A stretch of 64,000 nt of DNA from Marinicauda pacifica (lineage in GTDB: Bacteria; Pseudomonadota; Alphaproteobacteria; Caulobacterales; Maricaulaceae), in contig NZ_SRXV01000002.1 in NCBI RefSeq assembly GCF_004793635.1, positions 310,001-374,000 of the forward strand, in the 5' to 3' direction. Below the pieces are notes generated by a model, which saw only the letters and a program-made list of their open reading frames with translations, was not told the origin of the DNA and did no database searches. Each line of letters starts with the position of its first letter. Position 1 is the first letter of the stretch. Below are positions 55,547 through 64,000 of this stretch, in pieces. The position numbers and the translations under genes were made by a program.

Positions 55547-56746
55547 ATGGCTGCCCTGGATGCTGCGAACGAAACGCGCGTGACCTTCTCCTGGGAGGAT
55601 CCGCTCCACCTCGACCGGGAGCTCTCCGAAGAGGAACGCATGGTGGCGCGCACCGCGCGCGAGTATTGCCGGACCAAGCTCCTGCCGCGCGTCCTGTCGG
55701 CCTATCGCGAGGAACGCTTCGACCGCGAGATCATGACCGAGATGGGCGAGCTGGGCCTGCTCGGCGCTACCGTTGCGGAAGAATATGGCGGCGCAGGGCT
55801 CTCCCACGTCGCCTACGGTCTGATCGCGCGCGAGGTCGAGGCGGTCGATTCCGGGTACCGCTCGGCGATGAGCGTGCAGTCCTCCCTGGTCATGTACCCG
55901 ATCGAAGCCTTCGGCACCGAGGAGCAGAAGCAGAAATACCTGCCCAGGCTGGCCACCGGCGAATGGGTCGGCTGCTTTGGACTGACCGAACCCGATGGCG
56001 GCTCCGATCCGGGCGCCATGCGCACCACCGCCAAGAAGGTTGAGGGCGGCTATCTGCTCAACGGCTCGAAAATGTGGATCACCAACTCGCCCATCGCCGA
56101 CCTCGCCGTGGTCTGGGCGAAGCTCGACGGCGAGATTCGCGGCTTCGTGGTGGAAAAGGGCACCGACGGCTTCGACTGCCCGAAGATCGAGGGCAAGATG
56201 AGCCTGCGCGCCTCGGTGACCGGCTCCATCTCGCTCAACGACGCGCTCGTGCCCGAAGACGCGCTCCTGCCGAACGTGAAAGGACTGCGCGGCCCCTTCT
56301 CCTGCCTGAACAAGGCGCGCTACGGGATCAGCTGGGGCGCCATGGGCGCAGCCGAGTTCTGCTGGCTGGCCGCGCGCGAATACGCCATGGAACGCATCGT
56401 CTTCGGCAAGCCGATCGCGGCCACGCAGCTGGTGCAGAAGAAGCTCGCCGACATGCAGACCGAAATCGCGCTCGGCTTCCAGGGCGCGCTGCGCCTGGGC
56501 CGCCTGCTCGACGAGGGCGCCTACGTGCCCGAGGCCATCTCGCTGATGAAGCGCAATAATTGCGGCAAGGCGCTCGATATCGCCCGCCAGGCCCGCGACA
56601 TTCACGGCGGCAACGGCATTGCCGAGGAATATCATATCCTTCGCCACGCGGTGAATCTGGAAACGGTCAACACCTATGAGGGCACGCACGACGTGCACGC
56701 CCTCATTCTCGGCCGCGCCCAGACCGGGCTGCAGGCCTTCTACTAG
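55547..56746 (+). CDS. Acyl-CoA dehydrogenase, glutaryl-CoA dehydrogenase-like
   Basis: 399 residues, FAD-dependent. Motifs: [17 protein letters not shown] (FAD), [15 protein letters not shown], and the catalytic Glu in [16 protein letters not shown]. The YEGT motif, [17 protein letters not shown] region ([18 protein letters not shown]) and the size suit glutaryl-CoA dehydrogenase of lysine/tryptophan catabolism. Start at 55547 after AAAAAGGAC. Next gene is an enoyl-CoA hydratase (8 bases). Confidence 0.85.
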   Translation: MAALDAANETRVTFSWEDPLHLDRELSEEERMVARTAREYCRTKLLPRVLSAYREERFDREIMTEMGELGLLGATVAEEYGGAGLSHVAYGLIAREVEAVDSGYRSAMSVQSSLVMYPIEAFGTEEQKQKYLPRLATGEWVGCFGLTEPDGGSDPGAMRTTAKKVEGGYLLNGSKMWITNSPIADLAVVWAKLDGEIRGFVVEKGTDGFDCPKIEGKMSLRASVTGSISLNDALVPEDALLPNVKGLRGPFSCLNKARYGISWGAMGAAEFCWLAAREYAMERIVFGKPIAATQLVQKKLADMQTEIALGFQGALRLGRLLDEGAYVPEAISLMKRNNCGKALDIARQARDIHGGNGIAEEYHILRHAVNLETVNTYEGTHDVHALILGRAQTGLQAFY

Positions 56747-56754
56747 GCGTCGGC

Positions 56755-57525
56755 GTGACAGAGGCGATCACGCTCGAGACCGACGGACGCGTCGCGCGCC
56801 TGGTTCTCGACCGCCCCGACAAGCGCAATGCGCTGAACGAGGCGATGTGGCAGGCCATTCCCGGCCTGCTGGAGCAGGTCGAGACCGACGACCGGGTGCG
56901 CGTGCTCATCGTCACGGGGCGCGGCGGCAGCTTTGCCGCCGGCGCGGACATCTCCGAGTTCGAGGATGTCTACGCCACGCCGGACCGGGCGGCGGCCTAT
57001 TCGCGGACCATTGCCCGCGCGCTCGACGCCCTGGCCGCCGTGTCCAAGCCGGTGCTGGCGCGCATCGAGGGCGCATGTGTGGGCGGCGGCTATGCGCTGG
57101 CGCTCGCCTGCGATCTGCGCTTTGCCGCGCTCGGGTCCCGTTTCGCCATCACGCCCGGCAAGCTGGGCCTGCTCTACCCGTTCAACGATCTCAAACGCCT
57201 TGTCGACCTGGCCGGCGTCTCGACGGCGAAGGACCTGCTCTTCACTGCGCGCATGGTCGGCGACAAGGAAGCGCTCGCGCTCGGGCTGATCGACCGTCTG
57301 GAAGGCCCGGAAGCGCTCGACGAGGCGCTCGCCGCCTATATCGATCTCATCTGTGCGGGGTCGGCCCGCTCGGCCCGGATGACCAAGGCCATGCTCGCGC
57401 GCATCGCGGCCGGCCAGGCCGAGGACGACGCCGAGACCGAAGCCATGTTCCTGGACGCCTTCTCCAGCGCCGATTTCGACGAGGGCTATCGCGCCTTCCT
57501 GGAAAAGCGCAAACCGCGCTTCTAG
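56755..57525 (+). CDS. Enoyl-CoA hydratase/isomerase family
   Basis: 256 residues, starts GTG (MTEAITLETDG). Oxyanion-hole strand GRGGSFAAGADISEF, then GACVGGGYALALACDLR. The usual first catalytic Glu near residue 115 is not obvious: the sequence after GGGYALALACDL lacks the typical E; so hydratase activity is uncertain. It is next to the acyl-CoA dehydrogenase, consistent with CoA-ester catabolism. Confidence 0.85.
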   Translation: MTEAITLETDGRVARLVLDRPDKRNALNEAMWQAIPGLLEQVETDDRVRVLIVTGRGGSFAAGADISEFEDVYATPDRAAAYSRTIARALDALAAVSKPVLARIEGACVGGGYALALACDLRFAALGSRFAITPGKLGLLYPFNDLKRLVDLAGVSTAKDLLFTARMVGDKEALALGLIDRLEGPEALDEALAAYIDLICAGSARSARMTKAMLARIAAGQAEDDAETEAMFLDAFSSADFDEGYRAFLEKRKPRF

Positions 57526-57620
57526 GGGCGGACCAGACGTCGGCTCACCTGCTGCTTGCTTAAACCTCTCAGCCATCGGAGGCTCGGGTTTGCAGCTTCA
57601 AGGCAGGAAACGGGCGACGC

Positions 57621-58889
57621 ATGGAGTTCTTCGAGATGATGGAGCGGCTCGCCGCGGCCCTGGCGATCGGCTTCCTTGTTGGCGTCGAGCGCGGCTGGAA
57701 GCAGCGCGAGGACGTGGAAGGCACGCGCGTCGCCGGACTGCGGACCTTCACGCTGATCGGGCTGCTCGGGGGTCTGTCCGGTATTCTGGGCCTCCTGCTC
57801 GGACCGGCGGCGTTTCTTGCCCTGGTCTTTGCCTTCGCGCTGCCCTGGACCCTCTACAAGGCGAGCGAGATCTGGCGTGAGGACGATGTCTCCATCACCG
57901 GCCTCATCGCCGGCATTGCGGTCTTCGCACTCGGTGCGCTGGCGAGCCTCGGACACATCCAGGAAGCGGCGGCGGCCGGGATTGCGCTCACAGCGATTCT
58001 GGCCGGCAAGGGCCTGTCGCACGGCTGGCTGCGTCAGCTGACCTGGCCGGAGCTGCGCTCGGCCCTGCTCCTGCTCGCCGCCACGCTGCTCGCCCTGCCG
58101 CTGCTGCCCGACCGGGCTCTCGACCCCTGGGGCGCCTTCAATCCGCACGAGCTCTGGCTCCTCACGCTCCTGCTGGCCGCCGCCTCCTTTGCCGGCTATG
58201 CCGGCCTTCGCATTTTCGGTCCGCGCCACGGGCTCTTTGTCGCGGGTGTGGCTGGCGCTCTGGTCTCGTCCACGGCGATGACGATCGACATGGCCAGGCG
58301 CGCCGCAAAGGGCGAGGCGGCGCCCCGCCTTGCCGCCTCGGTCGCCACACTCGGCAATGGTGTGATGATGGCGCGCGTCCTCGTGCTGCTGGCCATTGTC
58401 GCCCCGGCCTTGCTGACGACAGCAGGCCCGCCCCTGGCCGTCGCCAGCCTGACCTCCATCCTGATCGCCTTCGGCCTCGGACGCCGCGCGCTCAGGCATG
58501 CCGATTCAGACATGCCCGCCACGCCGGGCAACCCGCTCGACCTGCGATTCATCGCCCAGATCGCGCTGCTTCTTGTGACCGTTGTCGTCCTGGCCCGCCT
58601 GGCCTCCCATGTCTGGGGCGAGCAGGGTCTGGTGGGCTTTGCCGCGATTGCCGGGCTGGTGGATGTCGACGCCATTACGCTTGCCGCCGGACGGATGGTC
58701 ACCAACGATACGGTCCCGCATGCCACGGGCGTGGTGGCAGTACTGGTCGCGGTAGGGGCCGACACCGTCTCGAAAGGCGTGCTGGGCGGGGTCATCGGAC
58801 GTCAGGGATTTGCCTGGCCCTACGGCCTGGCCTCGCTCGCGGGGCTGGCAGCCGGGACCGGCACCTACGCGGCGATGCTCTGGCTCTAG
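57621..58889 (+). CDS. MgtC/SapB N-terminal domain + DUF4010 membrane protein
   Basis: 422 residues with about 12 helices. The MgtC-like N-terminus includes ALAIGFLVGVERGWKQRE and RVAGLRTFTLIGLLGGLSG. The second half, DUF4010, includes GLFVAGVAGALVSSTAMTID and GLVDVDAITLAAGRM. Related proteins are membrane proteins of uncertain transport role. A bidirectional terminator follows and separates it from rpsU. Confidence 0.87.
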   Translation: MEFFEMMERLAAALAIGFLVGVERGWKQREDVEGTRVAGLRTFTLIGLLGGLSGILGLLLGPAAFLALVFAFALPWTLYKASEIWREDDVSITGLIAGIAVFALGALASLGHIQEAAAAGIALTAILAGKGLSHGWLRQLTWPELRSALLLLAATLLALPLLPDRALDPWGAFNPHELWLLTLLLAAASFAGYAGLRIFGPRHGLFVAGVAGALVSSTAMTIDMARRAAKGEAAPRLAASVATLGNGVMMARVLVLLAIVAPALLTTAGPPLAVASLTSILIAFGLGRRALRHADSDMPATPGNPLDLRFIAQIALLLVTVVVLARLASHVWGEQGLVGFAAIAGLVDVDAITLAAGRMVTNDTVPHATGVVAVLVAVGADTVSKGVLGGVIGRQGFAWPYGLASLAGLAAGTGTYAAMLWL

Positions 58890-58903
58890 CACCCGTCCAC
58901 GCG

Positions 58904-58936
58904 AAAACGCCGCCCCGGCAGCCGGGACGGCGTTTT
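58904..58936. terminator. Bidirectional terminator between MgtC-like gene and rpsU
   Basis: AAAACGCCG pairs with CGGCGTTTT, extended by CCCGGC / GCCGGG across a single mismatch. A-tract before and T-tract after allow both strands. Confidence 0.9.
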
Positions 58937-58975
58937 CTTTAGCTAGCGAGCGACCCTTTAAAGGTGCGCGGACGC

Positions 58976-59212
58976 CTAGCGGCGTGCGGTGCCGCTCTTG
59001 CTCGGCAGCAGACCTTCGCGCTGGGCGCGCTTGCGGGCCAGCTTGCGGGCCCGGCGGATCGCCTCGGCCTTCTGGCGCGCGCGCTTCTCGGACGGCTTCT
59101 CGTAATGGTTGCGGCGCTTCATCTCGCGGAAGGTACCCTCCCGCTGCATCTTCTTTTTCAACGCCTTGAGCGCTTGCTCAACGTTGTTATCGCGCACGAC
59201 GATCTGAACGAT
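58976..59212 (-). CDS. rpsU: 30S ribosomal protein S21 with apparent AUC start
   Basis: 78 residues if it begins at the AUC ending at 59212, which aligns with the first Met of other S21 proteins: [20 protein letters not shown]. There is GGGAGAG about eight bases upstream. Later motifs [20 protein letters not shown] and [14 protein letters not shown] are standard. The nearest canonical alternatives are a GTG at 59269 and ATG at 59311, but the latter lies upstream of a candidate promoter. Either AUC is used or a base is misread. Confidence 0.9.
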   Translation of the reverse strand: MVQIVVRDNNVEQALKALKKKMQREGTFREMKRRNHYEKPSEKRARQKAEAIRRARKLARKRAQREGLLPSKSGTARR

Positions 59213-59269
59213 GGTACTCTCTCCCTGGACTTCGCAACGGGCCTTGGGCCGCAGACTTGAGTTAAACAC

Positions 59270-59296
59270 GGAACGGGCGCGAGACGTATCCGTTCC
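59270..59296. promoter_or_regulatory. Near-palindromic EcfG-type promoter candidate (both strands)
   Basis: Plus: GGAAC (59270-59274), 16 bases, CGTT (59291-59294). Minus: GGAAC (59292-59296 inverted), 16 bases, CGTT (59272-59275 inverted). The minus copy would give an S21 leader of about 55 bases. Confidence 0.45.
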
Positions 59297-59492
59297 CTCG
59301 CATCCGCGCATGATCGCTACTAAAGAGGCGCGGGCTTTAGCAGAGGCCGAAGCCGGTGTCCATACAGGCGATGGAGTCGCACGCGCCTTGCTGCTGCGCC
59401 AGGACGCACCCGATCGGCCGGGCGGCCGCGCAAACAGGCTGCGTCAGGGCGTCCGCGTGACGCGCGCGCCGACAACCATTATGTAGGAGCTC

Positions 59493-60218
59493 ATGACCCA
59501 GACTCAAGACATGCCGCCGCCCGCCGAAGACAGAAGCGAAGACAGCTCCGGCGCCCAGGAGGAGCGTTTCCCGCGCGCCGCTGCGGCCCGCCGCGCTCTG
59601 CTGGAGGCGGCCATCCCGGAGGCTGCCTTCGAAGGCTGGAACGAGGCGACGCTGGCGCGCGCGGGCGAAATCGCCGGCCTCTCGCCGGGCGAGATCGAGC
59701 TTTACTGCCCGGGCGGGGTGCTGGACCTGCTCGAGACCTGGTCGCGCCAGGGCGACGCCGCCGCGCGCGCCCAGATCGAGGCCGAGGGTCCGCCCAACCG
59801 GATTCGCGACAAGGTCACCCGCGCCGTGATGATCCGGCTGGAACAGTATGAGGGTGAGGAGGACGCCGCGGTGCGCGCCCGCGCCCGCCTGCTCCTGCCC
59901 GACGCGCTCGACCGTGGCGCGCGCCTCCTCTGGGCCACGTCGGACACGATCTGGCGCGCCATCGGAGACACGTCCACGGACGGTAATTTCTATTCCAAGC
60001 GCGCAATTCTCTCGGGCGTCTACGCCTCGACCCTGGCCATCTGGCTGGACGAGCACGATCCGGAAAAGCCGAAAACCCGCGCCTTTCTCGACCGCCGCAT
60101 CTCCAACGTCATGCAGATCGAGAAGGTCAAGGCGCAATGGCGCAAGACGACGTCCGGCCTGCCCGACCTGACCGCCCTCGCCGCCCGTCTGCGCTACGGC
60201 CCGGGCCGGCGGAGCTGA
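59493..60218 (+). CDS. coq9: COQ9-family ubiquinone biosynthesis protein
   Basis: 241 residues. TetR-like helical fold without a DNA-binding role; the C-terminal lipid-binding segment DTSTDGNFYSKRAILSGVY is the COQ9 hallmark. COQ9 presents the isoprenoid quinone intermediate to Coq7; coq7 lies at 19.9 kb. Start at 59493 after a GAGCTC; no strong ribosome-binding site. Convergent with purK (5 bases). Confidence 0.92.
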   Translation: MTQTQDMPPPAEDRSEDSSGAQEERFPRAAAARRALLEAAIPEAAFEGWNEATLARAGEIAGLSPGEIELYCPGGVLDLLETWSRQGDAAARAQIEAEGPPNRIRDKVTRAVMIRLEQYEGEEDAAVRARARLLLPDALDRGARLLWATSDTIWRAIGDTSTDGNFYSKRAILSGVYASTLAIWLDEHDPEKPKTRAFLDRRISNVMQIEKVKAQWRKTTSGLPDLTALAARLRYGPGRRS

Positions 60219-60223
60219 GACCC

Positions 60224-61297
60224 CTAACCGCGTTCCACGATGTTCACATGGCCCATCTTGCGGCCCTCACGCACCTCGCGCTTGCCATAGAGGTGCAGCA
60301 CCGCGCCCGGCTCCGACAGCCAGCGCTGCCAGTCATTCGCGTCCTCGCCGATCAGGTTGATCATGCGCGCCGGCGCGAAGGGTTCGGGGTCGCCCAGCGG
60401 CCAGCCCGCCACCGCGCGGATATGCTGCTCGAACTGGTCGCAGAGGCAGGCATCCATCGTCCAGTGACCGGTATTGTGCACGCGCGGCGCGATCTCGTTG
60501 ACCAGTAGCTGCCCATCGCCCAGGTCGAACAGCTCCACACCGATCACCCCGACATAATCGAGCGCTTCGAGAATCTCCGTCGCGATGGCAAAGGCCGCCT
60601 CGCGGGTGCGGTCGTCGGCCTCGGCCGGCGCCGCGCTCTCGCGCAGGATGCCGTCCGTGTGCGTGTTCAGCGCCAGCGGATAGGCGCGCACCTCGCCCGA
60701 CAGGGACCGGGCGGCAATGATCGACACCTCGCGCTCGAACCGGGCAAAGCCCTCCAGGATGGAGGGCGCACCGCCCACCGCCTCGAAGGCAGCCTCCGCG
60801 TCGTCCGGCGAGTTCAGCACCGCCTGGCCCTTGCCGTCATAGCCAAAGCGGCGCGTCTTAAGGATGGAGGGCGTGCCGATGGTCTGAACCGCCGCGCGCA
60901 GCTCGTCCAGCGTCGCCGCGGCCCTGAACGGCACGGTCGTGCCGCCATGGGCGTTCAGGAAGCTCTTCTCCACATCCCGGTCCTGGGCGACTTCCAGCGC
61001 CTTGGGATCCGGGCGCACCGGCGCGTGCTCGGCCGCGGCGCGCGCGGTATCGACCGGCACGTTCTCGAACTCATAGGTGACAACATCCACGCTCTGGGCA
61101 AAGCGGCGCACCGCATCGAGATCGGCATAGGCCGCGCGCACCGTCTCGCAGGCGACGCGCCCGGCCGGGCTGTCCTCTTCGGGAGCGTAGATCACCGCAT
61201 CGAAGCCGAGGCGCGCGGCGGCCAGCGCCAGCATGCGTCCGAGCTGTCCCCCGCCGAGAATGCCGATCCGGGCTCCAGGCTTCAGCGGCGCAGTCAT
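60224..61297 (-). CDS. purK: 5-(carboxyamino)imidazole ribonucleotide synthase
   Basis: 357 residues, an ATP-grasp enzyme. IGILGGGQLGRMLA at the N-terminus, then TRRFGYDGKGQ, SIIAARSLSGEV and NEIAPRVHNTGHWTMDA. Carboxylates AIR to N5-CAIR in purine synthesis. It begins 3 bases after purE, in a purEK operon. Confidence 0.97.
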   Translation of the reverse strand: MTAPLKPGARIGILGGGQLGRMLALAAARLGFDAVIYAPEEDSPAGRVACETVRAAYADLDAVRRFAQSVDVVTYEFENVPVDTARAAAEHAPVRPDPKALEVAQDRDVEKSFLNAHGGTTVPFRAAATLDELRAAVQTIGTPSILKTRRFGYDGKGQAVLNSPDDAEAAFEAVGGAPSILEGFARFEREVSIIAARSLSGEVRAYPLALNTHTDGILRESAAPAEADDRTREAAFAIATEILEALDYVGVIGVELFDLGDGQLLVNEIAPRVHNTGHWTMDACLCDQFEQHIRAVAGWPLGDPEPFAPARMINLIGEDANDWQRWLSEPGAVLHLYGKREVREGRKMGHVNIVERG

Positions 61298-61300
61298 CGT

Positions 61301-61804
61301 CTAGTCCTCGACGGTTTCAGGCACCGAAGCGGTCTGCTCGGCGCGCCAGTTGTCCAGGCGCGCGGCCAGCTCCGGGTCGCTCAGCCCCAGGATCGACACG
61401 GCCATCAGCGCAGCATTCTTCGCCCCGGCCTTGCCGATGGCGAGCGTGCCCACCGGCACGCCGGCCGGCATCTGGACGATGGACAGAAGGCTGTCCAGTC
61501 CGCTCAGCGCTTTCGACTGGACCGGCACGCCCAGCACCGGGAGGCTCGTATGCGCCGCGATCATGCCCGGCAGGTGGGCCGCGCCGCCGGCCCCGGCGAT
61601 GATGACCTTCACCCCGCGCGCCCGGGCCGTCCTGGCAAACTCGCTCAGCCGGTCCGGCGTGCGGTGGGCGGACACCACCTTGGCCTCATAGGCCGCGCCC
61701 AGCGCATCCAGCAGCGCGGTGCCCTCGCTCATGGTCGGCCAGTCCGAGCGCGAGCCCATGACAACGGCAATGGGGGCAGCACTGGCGGCGGTCGCGTCGC
61801 TCAT
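61301..61804 (-). CDS. purE: N5-CAIR mutase (class I PurE)
   Basis: 167 residues, class [13 protein letters not shown] near the start, [11 protein letters not shown] (active His), [14 protein letters not shown] and [14 protein letters not shown]. Moves the carboxylate of N5-CAIR to C4. Start at the ATG ending at 61804. First gene of purEK. Confidence 0.97.
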   Translation of the reverse strand: MSDATAASAAPIAVVMGSRSDWPTMSEGTALLDALGAAYEAKVVSAHRTPDRLSEFARTARARGVKVIIAGAGGAAHLPGMIAAHTSLPVLGVPVQSKALSGLDSLLSIVQMPAGVPVGTLAIGKAGAKNAALMAVSILGLSDPELAARLDNWRAEQTASVPETVED

Positions 61805-61959
61805 GATCTCTATCCTGGACGGCGGGAAAGCGCGGCAGATTAATTGTGCGCCGCCGCGCGTCAAGCAGCAGCGCTTGCGCCGCGCTTAACCTTGACCTTT
61901 TCTTAACTGGCCGGGGGCCATGTTTTGGGCAGACGACGGACTTCCTGGAAAGGCCCGCC

Positions 61960-62691
61960 ATGCGCATCCGCTCTGGCCAGTCGGTGACCGGCGCCGTATC
62001 TGCCCCGGCATCGCGGACCGAACGCGAAAAGACCTCAGGCGCACGCTCCTCGCGCGCGGGCGCGAGCGTGTCCGATACAGCCTCCATCATGGGTGTGCCC
62101 CAGAACGAGCTGACGCCGAACGTGCAGCGCGCCCTGCTGTCGCTGATGGGCGAGGTCGATCAGCTGCGCAAGGACACCGATGCACTGCGCTCCAAGGTGC
62201 GCGAGCTTGAAACCCTGGCCGACCGCGACGTCTTCCTGCCCGTGCTCAACCGCCGCGCCTTCCTGCGCGAGGTCTCGCGCGCGCTCGCCCTGGCCGAGCG
62301 CCACGATGCGCCTTCTGCCCTCGTCTACATGGATCTCAACGGCTTCAAGCAGATCAACGATACCCACGGCCATGCCGCCGGCGATGCGGCCCTGCGCGCC
62401 GTGGCCGACATCCTGGTCGCCCATGTGCGCGAAACCGATGCGGTGGGCCGGCTGGGCGGGGATGAATTCGGTCTGGTCCTGACGCTGACACCGGCCGGCC
62501 AGGCCGAGCACAAGGCCGGCGAGCTGGCCGAGACCATCGCCAACACCCCGATCCTGTATGAGGGAAGCGAGCTGCGCGTGGGCGCGGCCTGGGGCGTCCA
62601 TCCGATCGAACGCGGCGTGAGCGTGGAAACCGCCATGAACCAGGCGGACGCGGCCATGTATGCGCGCAAGGCGGCGTCGGCGCGCGCCTGA
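61960..62691 (+). CDS. GGDEF-domain diguanylate cyclase
   Basis: 243 residues. A disordered Ser/Arg-rich N-terminus, a coiled-coil (LMGEVDQLRKDTDALRSKV) and a GGDEF domain (DLNGFKQIND, HGHAAGD, LGGDEFGLVL). The inhibitory site RETD sits five residues before GGDEF, so product inhibition by c-di-GMP is expected. Makes c-di-GMP. Adjacent to YdcH. Confidence 0.92.
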   Translation: MRIRSGQSVTGAVSAPASRTEREKTSGARSSRAGASVSDTASIMGVPQNELTPNVQRALLSLMGEVDQLRKDTDALRSKVRELETLADRDVFLPVLNRRAFLREVSRALALAERHDAPSALVYMDLNGFKQINDTHGHAAGDAALRAVADILVAHVRETDAVGRLGGDEFGLVLTLTPAGQAEHKAGELAETIANTPILYEGSELRVGAAWGVHPIERGVSVETAMNQADAAMYARKAASARA

Positions 62692-62901
62692 TCAGGCGAT
62701 AATGTCGGGGTTCAGCTGGTCCTCGATGAAGGTGATCTCGTCCTTCAATTGCAGCTTCTGGCGTTTCAGCCGGACCAGCTTGAGCTGGTCGATCAGCCCG
62801 TTCTCCTGCGCCGCGCGCACCTGACCGTCGAGATCGCGGTGCTGCCCGCGCAGCGCGGCCAGGCGTTCGCGCAGGCCGGTATAATCGATTTCTCCGTCCA
62901 T
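62692..62901 (-). CDS. YdcH/DUF465 family protein
   Basis: 69 residues, a helical hairpin: LRERLAALRGQHRDLDGQV, then VRLKRQKLQLKDEITFIE. DUF465 proteins are small coiled coils of unknown function. The stop abuts the GGDEF stop. Confidence 0.88.
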   Translation of the reverse strand: MDGEIDYTGLRERLAALRGQHRDLDGQVRAAQENGLIDQLKLVRLKRQKLQLKDEITFIEDQLNPDIIA

Positions 62902-63020
62902 CAGGCCGTCAAATCCCTCTTGCGGCGCCGCGGCAGGCCGCCGCGCATGAAGCCATCATATCCGGTAGGGGGCCGAGGCCCGACATACGGGTCGTTCGCA
63001 CTCGGCCGGATCGCGCCATA

Positions 63021-63533
63021 CTACATTTTTTCGAGCGCGGAGAAAATCCTTTCCGCGAATGCCGCTATGCGTACACGATCGACCTGCGTCCCGGCATAGC
63101 GTCTCAGTCCGGCCTCGGCGCGCGCCCTCGCGCCGCCCTCGCCGCTCTGCTCGTCCTGGCTCTCGGCCGGTCCGCACGCCAGCCCCAGCGGCTCCAGACG
63201 CGCCTGCTGCAGGCGTTCGGCCTCCAGCTCGGCCTTCAGGATGGCCCGGCGCAGCGCCTGCGCCTCCTCGCCCTCAAACCCGTCCGGCGCCGGCTTCAGA
63301 CCGTTGCGCGCGGCCCGCAGCGGCTCGACCACCTGCTGCTTCCACGGCGCGCTCAGGGCCATCGCCGCGTCGAGCCGGTCCAGCGGCTCGCCGCCGCGCG
63401 CCGCGACCCAGCAGATCCACAGGCCCAGATTGACGTCCAGCCCCTCGCTCTGAAAGGCCAGACACGCCGCCGGCACGCCCTCGCCGGCATAGACGCCGGT
63501 GGAAAAGCTCCAGAATCCGTCCGGCGCGTTCAC
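63021..63533 (-). CDS. TIGR02444 family protein
   Basis: 170 residues. FWSFSTGVYAGEGVPAACL at the start and VNLGLWICWVAARG are the family signature. The C-terminal half is charged. It overlaps the end of ubiX (ATGA). Function unknown. Confidence 0.85.
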   Translation of the reverse strand: MNAPDGFWSFSTGVYAGEGVPAACLAFQSEGLDVNLGLWICWVAARGGEPLDRLDAAMALSAPWKQQVVEPLRAARNGLKPAPDGFEGEEAQALRRAILKAELEAERLQQARLEPLGLACGPAESQDEQSGEGGARARAEAGLRRYAGTQVDRVRIAAFAERIFSALEKM

Positions 63534-64000
63534 GGTGCCCCGTCCCCCCGGCCGCCATCGCCCGGTCCGGACGATCGCGCCGCAGACGGACGTCGACCCT
63601 GCTCCAAATCCTCGCCCCAGCGCCGCGTCGGCGTCCAGTCCAGCCCGAACAGGTCGAGCGCCCGGCCCACCGACTGGTTGATCATGTCGTCCAGCGTCTC
63701 GGGATGGGCGTAGAAGGCGGTCAGAGGCGGCATGATGATCCCGCCCATCTCGGTCAGCGCCGTCATCGTGCGCAGATGGCCCAGATGGAACGGCGTCTCG
63801 CGCACCATCGCCACCAGCCGGCGGCGCTCCTTGAGCACCACGTCGGCGGATCGGGTCAGCAGGTTGGAGGTCACCCCGGTGGCGATCTCGCTCATCGTGC
63901 GCACCGAGCAGGGCGCGATCAACATGCCCAGCGTCTTGAAACTGCCCGAGGAGATCGGTGCGCCGACATCGGGCAGCTTGTAGGAATAATCGGCCAGCTC
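63530..64000 (-). CDS. ubiX: UbiX-like flavin prenyltransferase (truncated by window edge)
   Basis: The frame is open at the right edge and about 156 residues are visible. SGSFKTLGMLIAPCSVRTM, GVTSNLLTRSADVVLKERR and MPPLTAFYAHPETLDDMI match UbiX. It makes prenylated FMN for UbiD decarboxylase in ubiquinone synthesis. Overlaps the TIGR02444 gene. Confidence 0.95.
   Translation of the reverse strand, partial: ELADYSYKLPDVGAPISSGSFKTLGMLIAPCSVRTMSEIATGVTSNLLTRSADVVLKERRRLVAMVRETPFHLGHLRTMTALTEMGGIIMPPLTAFYAHPETLDDMINQSVGRALDLFGLDWTPTRRWGEDLEQGRRPSAARSSGPGDGGRGDGAP

Overview
The window is chromosomal DNA from a GC-rich alphaproteobacterium. Supporting signs are a PhyR/NepR general stress module with GGAAC-N16-CGTT promoters, an RpoH-type sigma factor, ubiquinone genes of the Coq7/Coq9 type, a TPP riboswitch ahead of thiC, and a large TonB-dependent receptor. 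Gene content and dispersed palindromic repeats would suit Maricaulales or Hyphomonadaceae relatives; that placement is inference. Most of the window is a dense housekeeping backbone with many 1-4 base start/stop overlaps. No phage, transposase, integrase or CRISPR array was seen.

Layout. 0-5 kb: end of a glutamate 5-kinase, an amino-acid racemase, then an SDR / MaoC-phosphotransacylase fusion / acetate kinase operon. 4.5-10.5 kb, minus strand: PgeF, SelO, an esterase, small proteins and a long-chain acyl-CoA synthetase. 11-15 kb: an XRE regulator followed by cydDC. 15-18.5 kb: general stress response locus (DUF1328 protein, phyR, nepR, HisKA_2 sensor kinase) and tRNA-Leu. 18.7-25 kb: ExoD, DsbB, Coq7, a phosphatase, an HNH protein, GluQ-RS and SerC. 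25-32 kb: cell-envelope proteins, purA, a dipeptidase, an acyltransferase and a methyltransferase. 32-34 kb: TPP riboswitch and thiC. 34.3-36.3 kb: an AT-rich two-gene island (AAA ATPase plus a TOPRIM-like protein), the best candidate for an acquired defence system. 36.7-41.5 kb: GT2, YidD, Fe-S scaffold, cysS, folE and a DUF4168 protein. 41.5-46 kb: PhoD-like enzyme and TonB receptor. 46-51.8 kb: rluD, a peroxiredoxin/2OG-oxygenase fusion, rpoH, YhhN and DUF481. 51.8-55.3 kb: palindromic repeats, a Cys-repeat trypsin-like protease, PhzF and thioredoxin-like genes. 55.5-64 kb: glutaryl-CoA dehydrogenase, enoyl-CoA hydratase, MgtC/DUF4010, rpsU, coq9, purEK, GGDEF, YdcH and the edge of ubiX.

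Main connections. PhyR, NepR and a membrane kinase form a stress-signalling unit whose two divergent genes each carry a consensus EcfG promoter; the sigma factor gene itself is not here. Similar motifs lie ahead of rpoH and rpsU, suggesting one regulon across the window. Ubiquinone genes (coq7, coq9, ubiX) are scattered. Two purine operons (purA; purEK) are present. Several short palindromic repeat families sit in the larger intergenic gaps, usually as inverted pairs.
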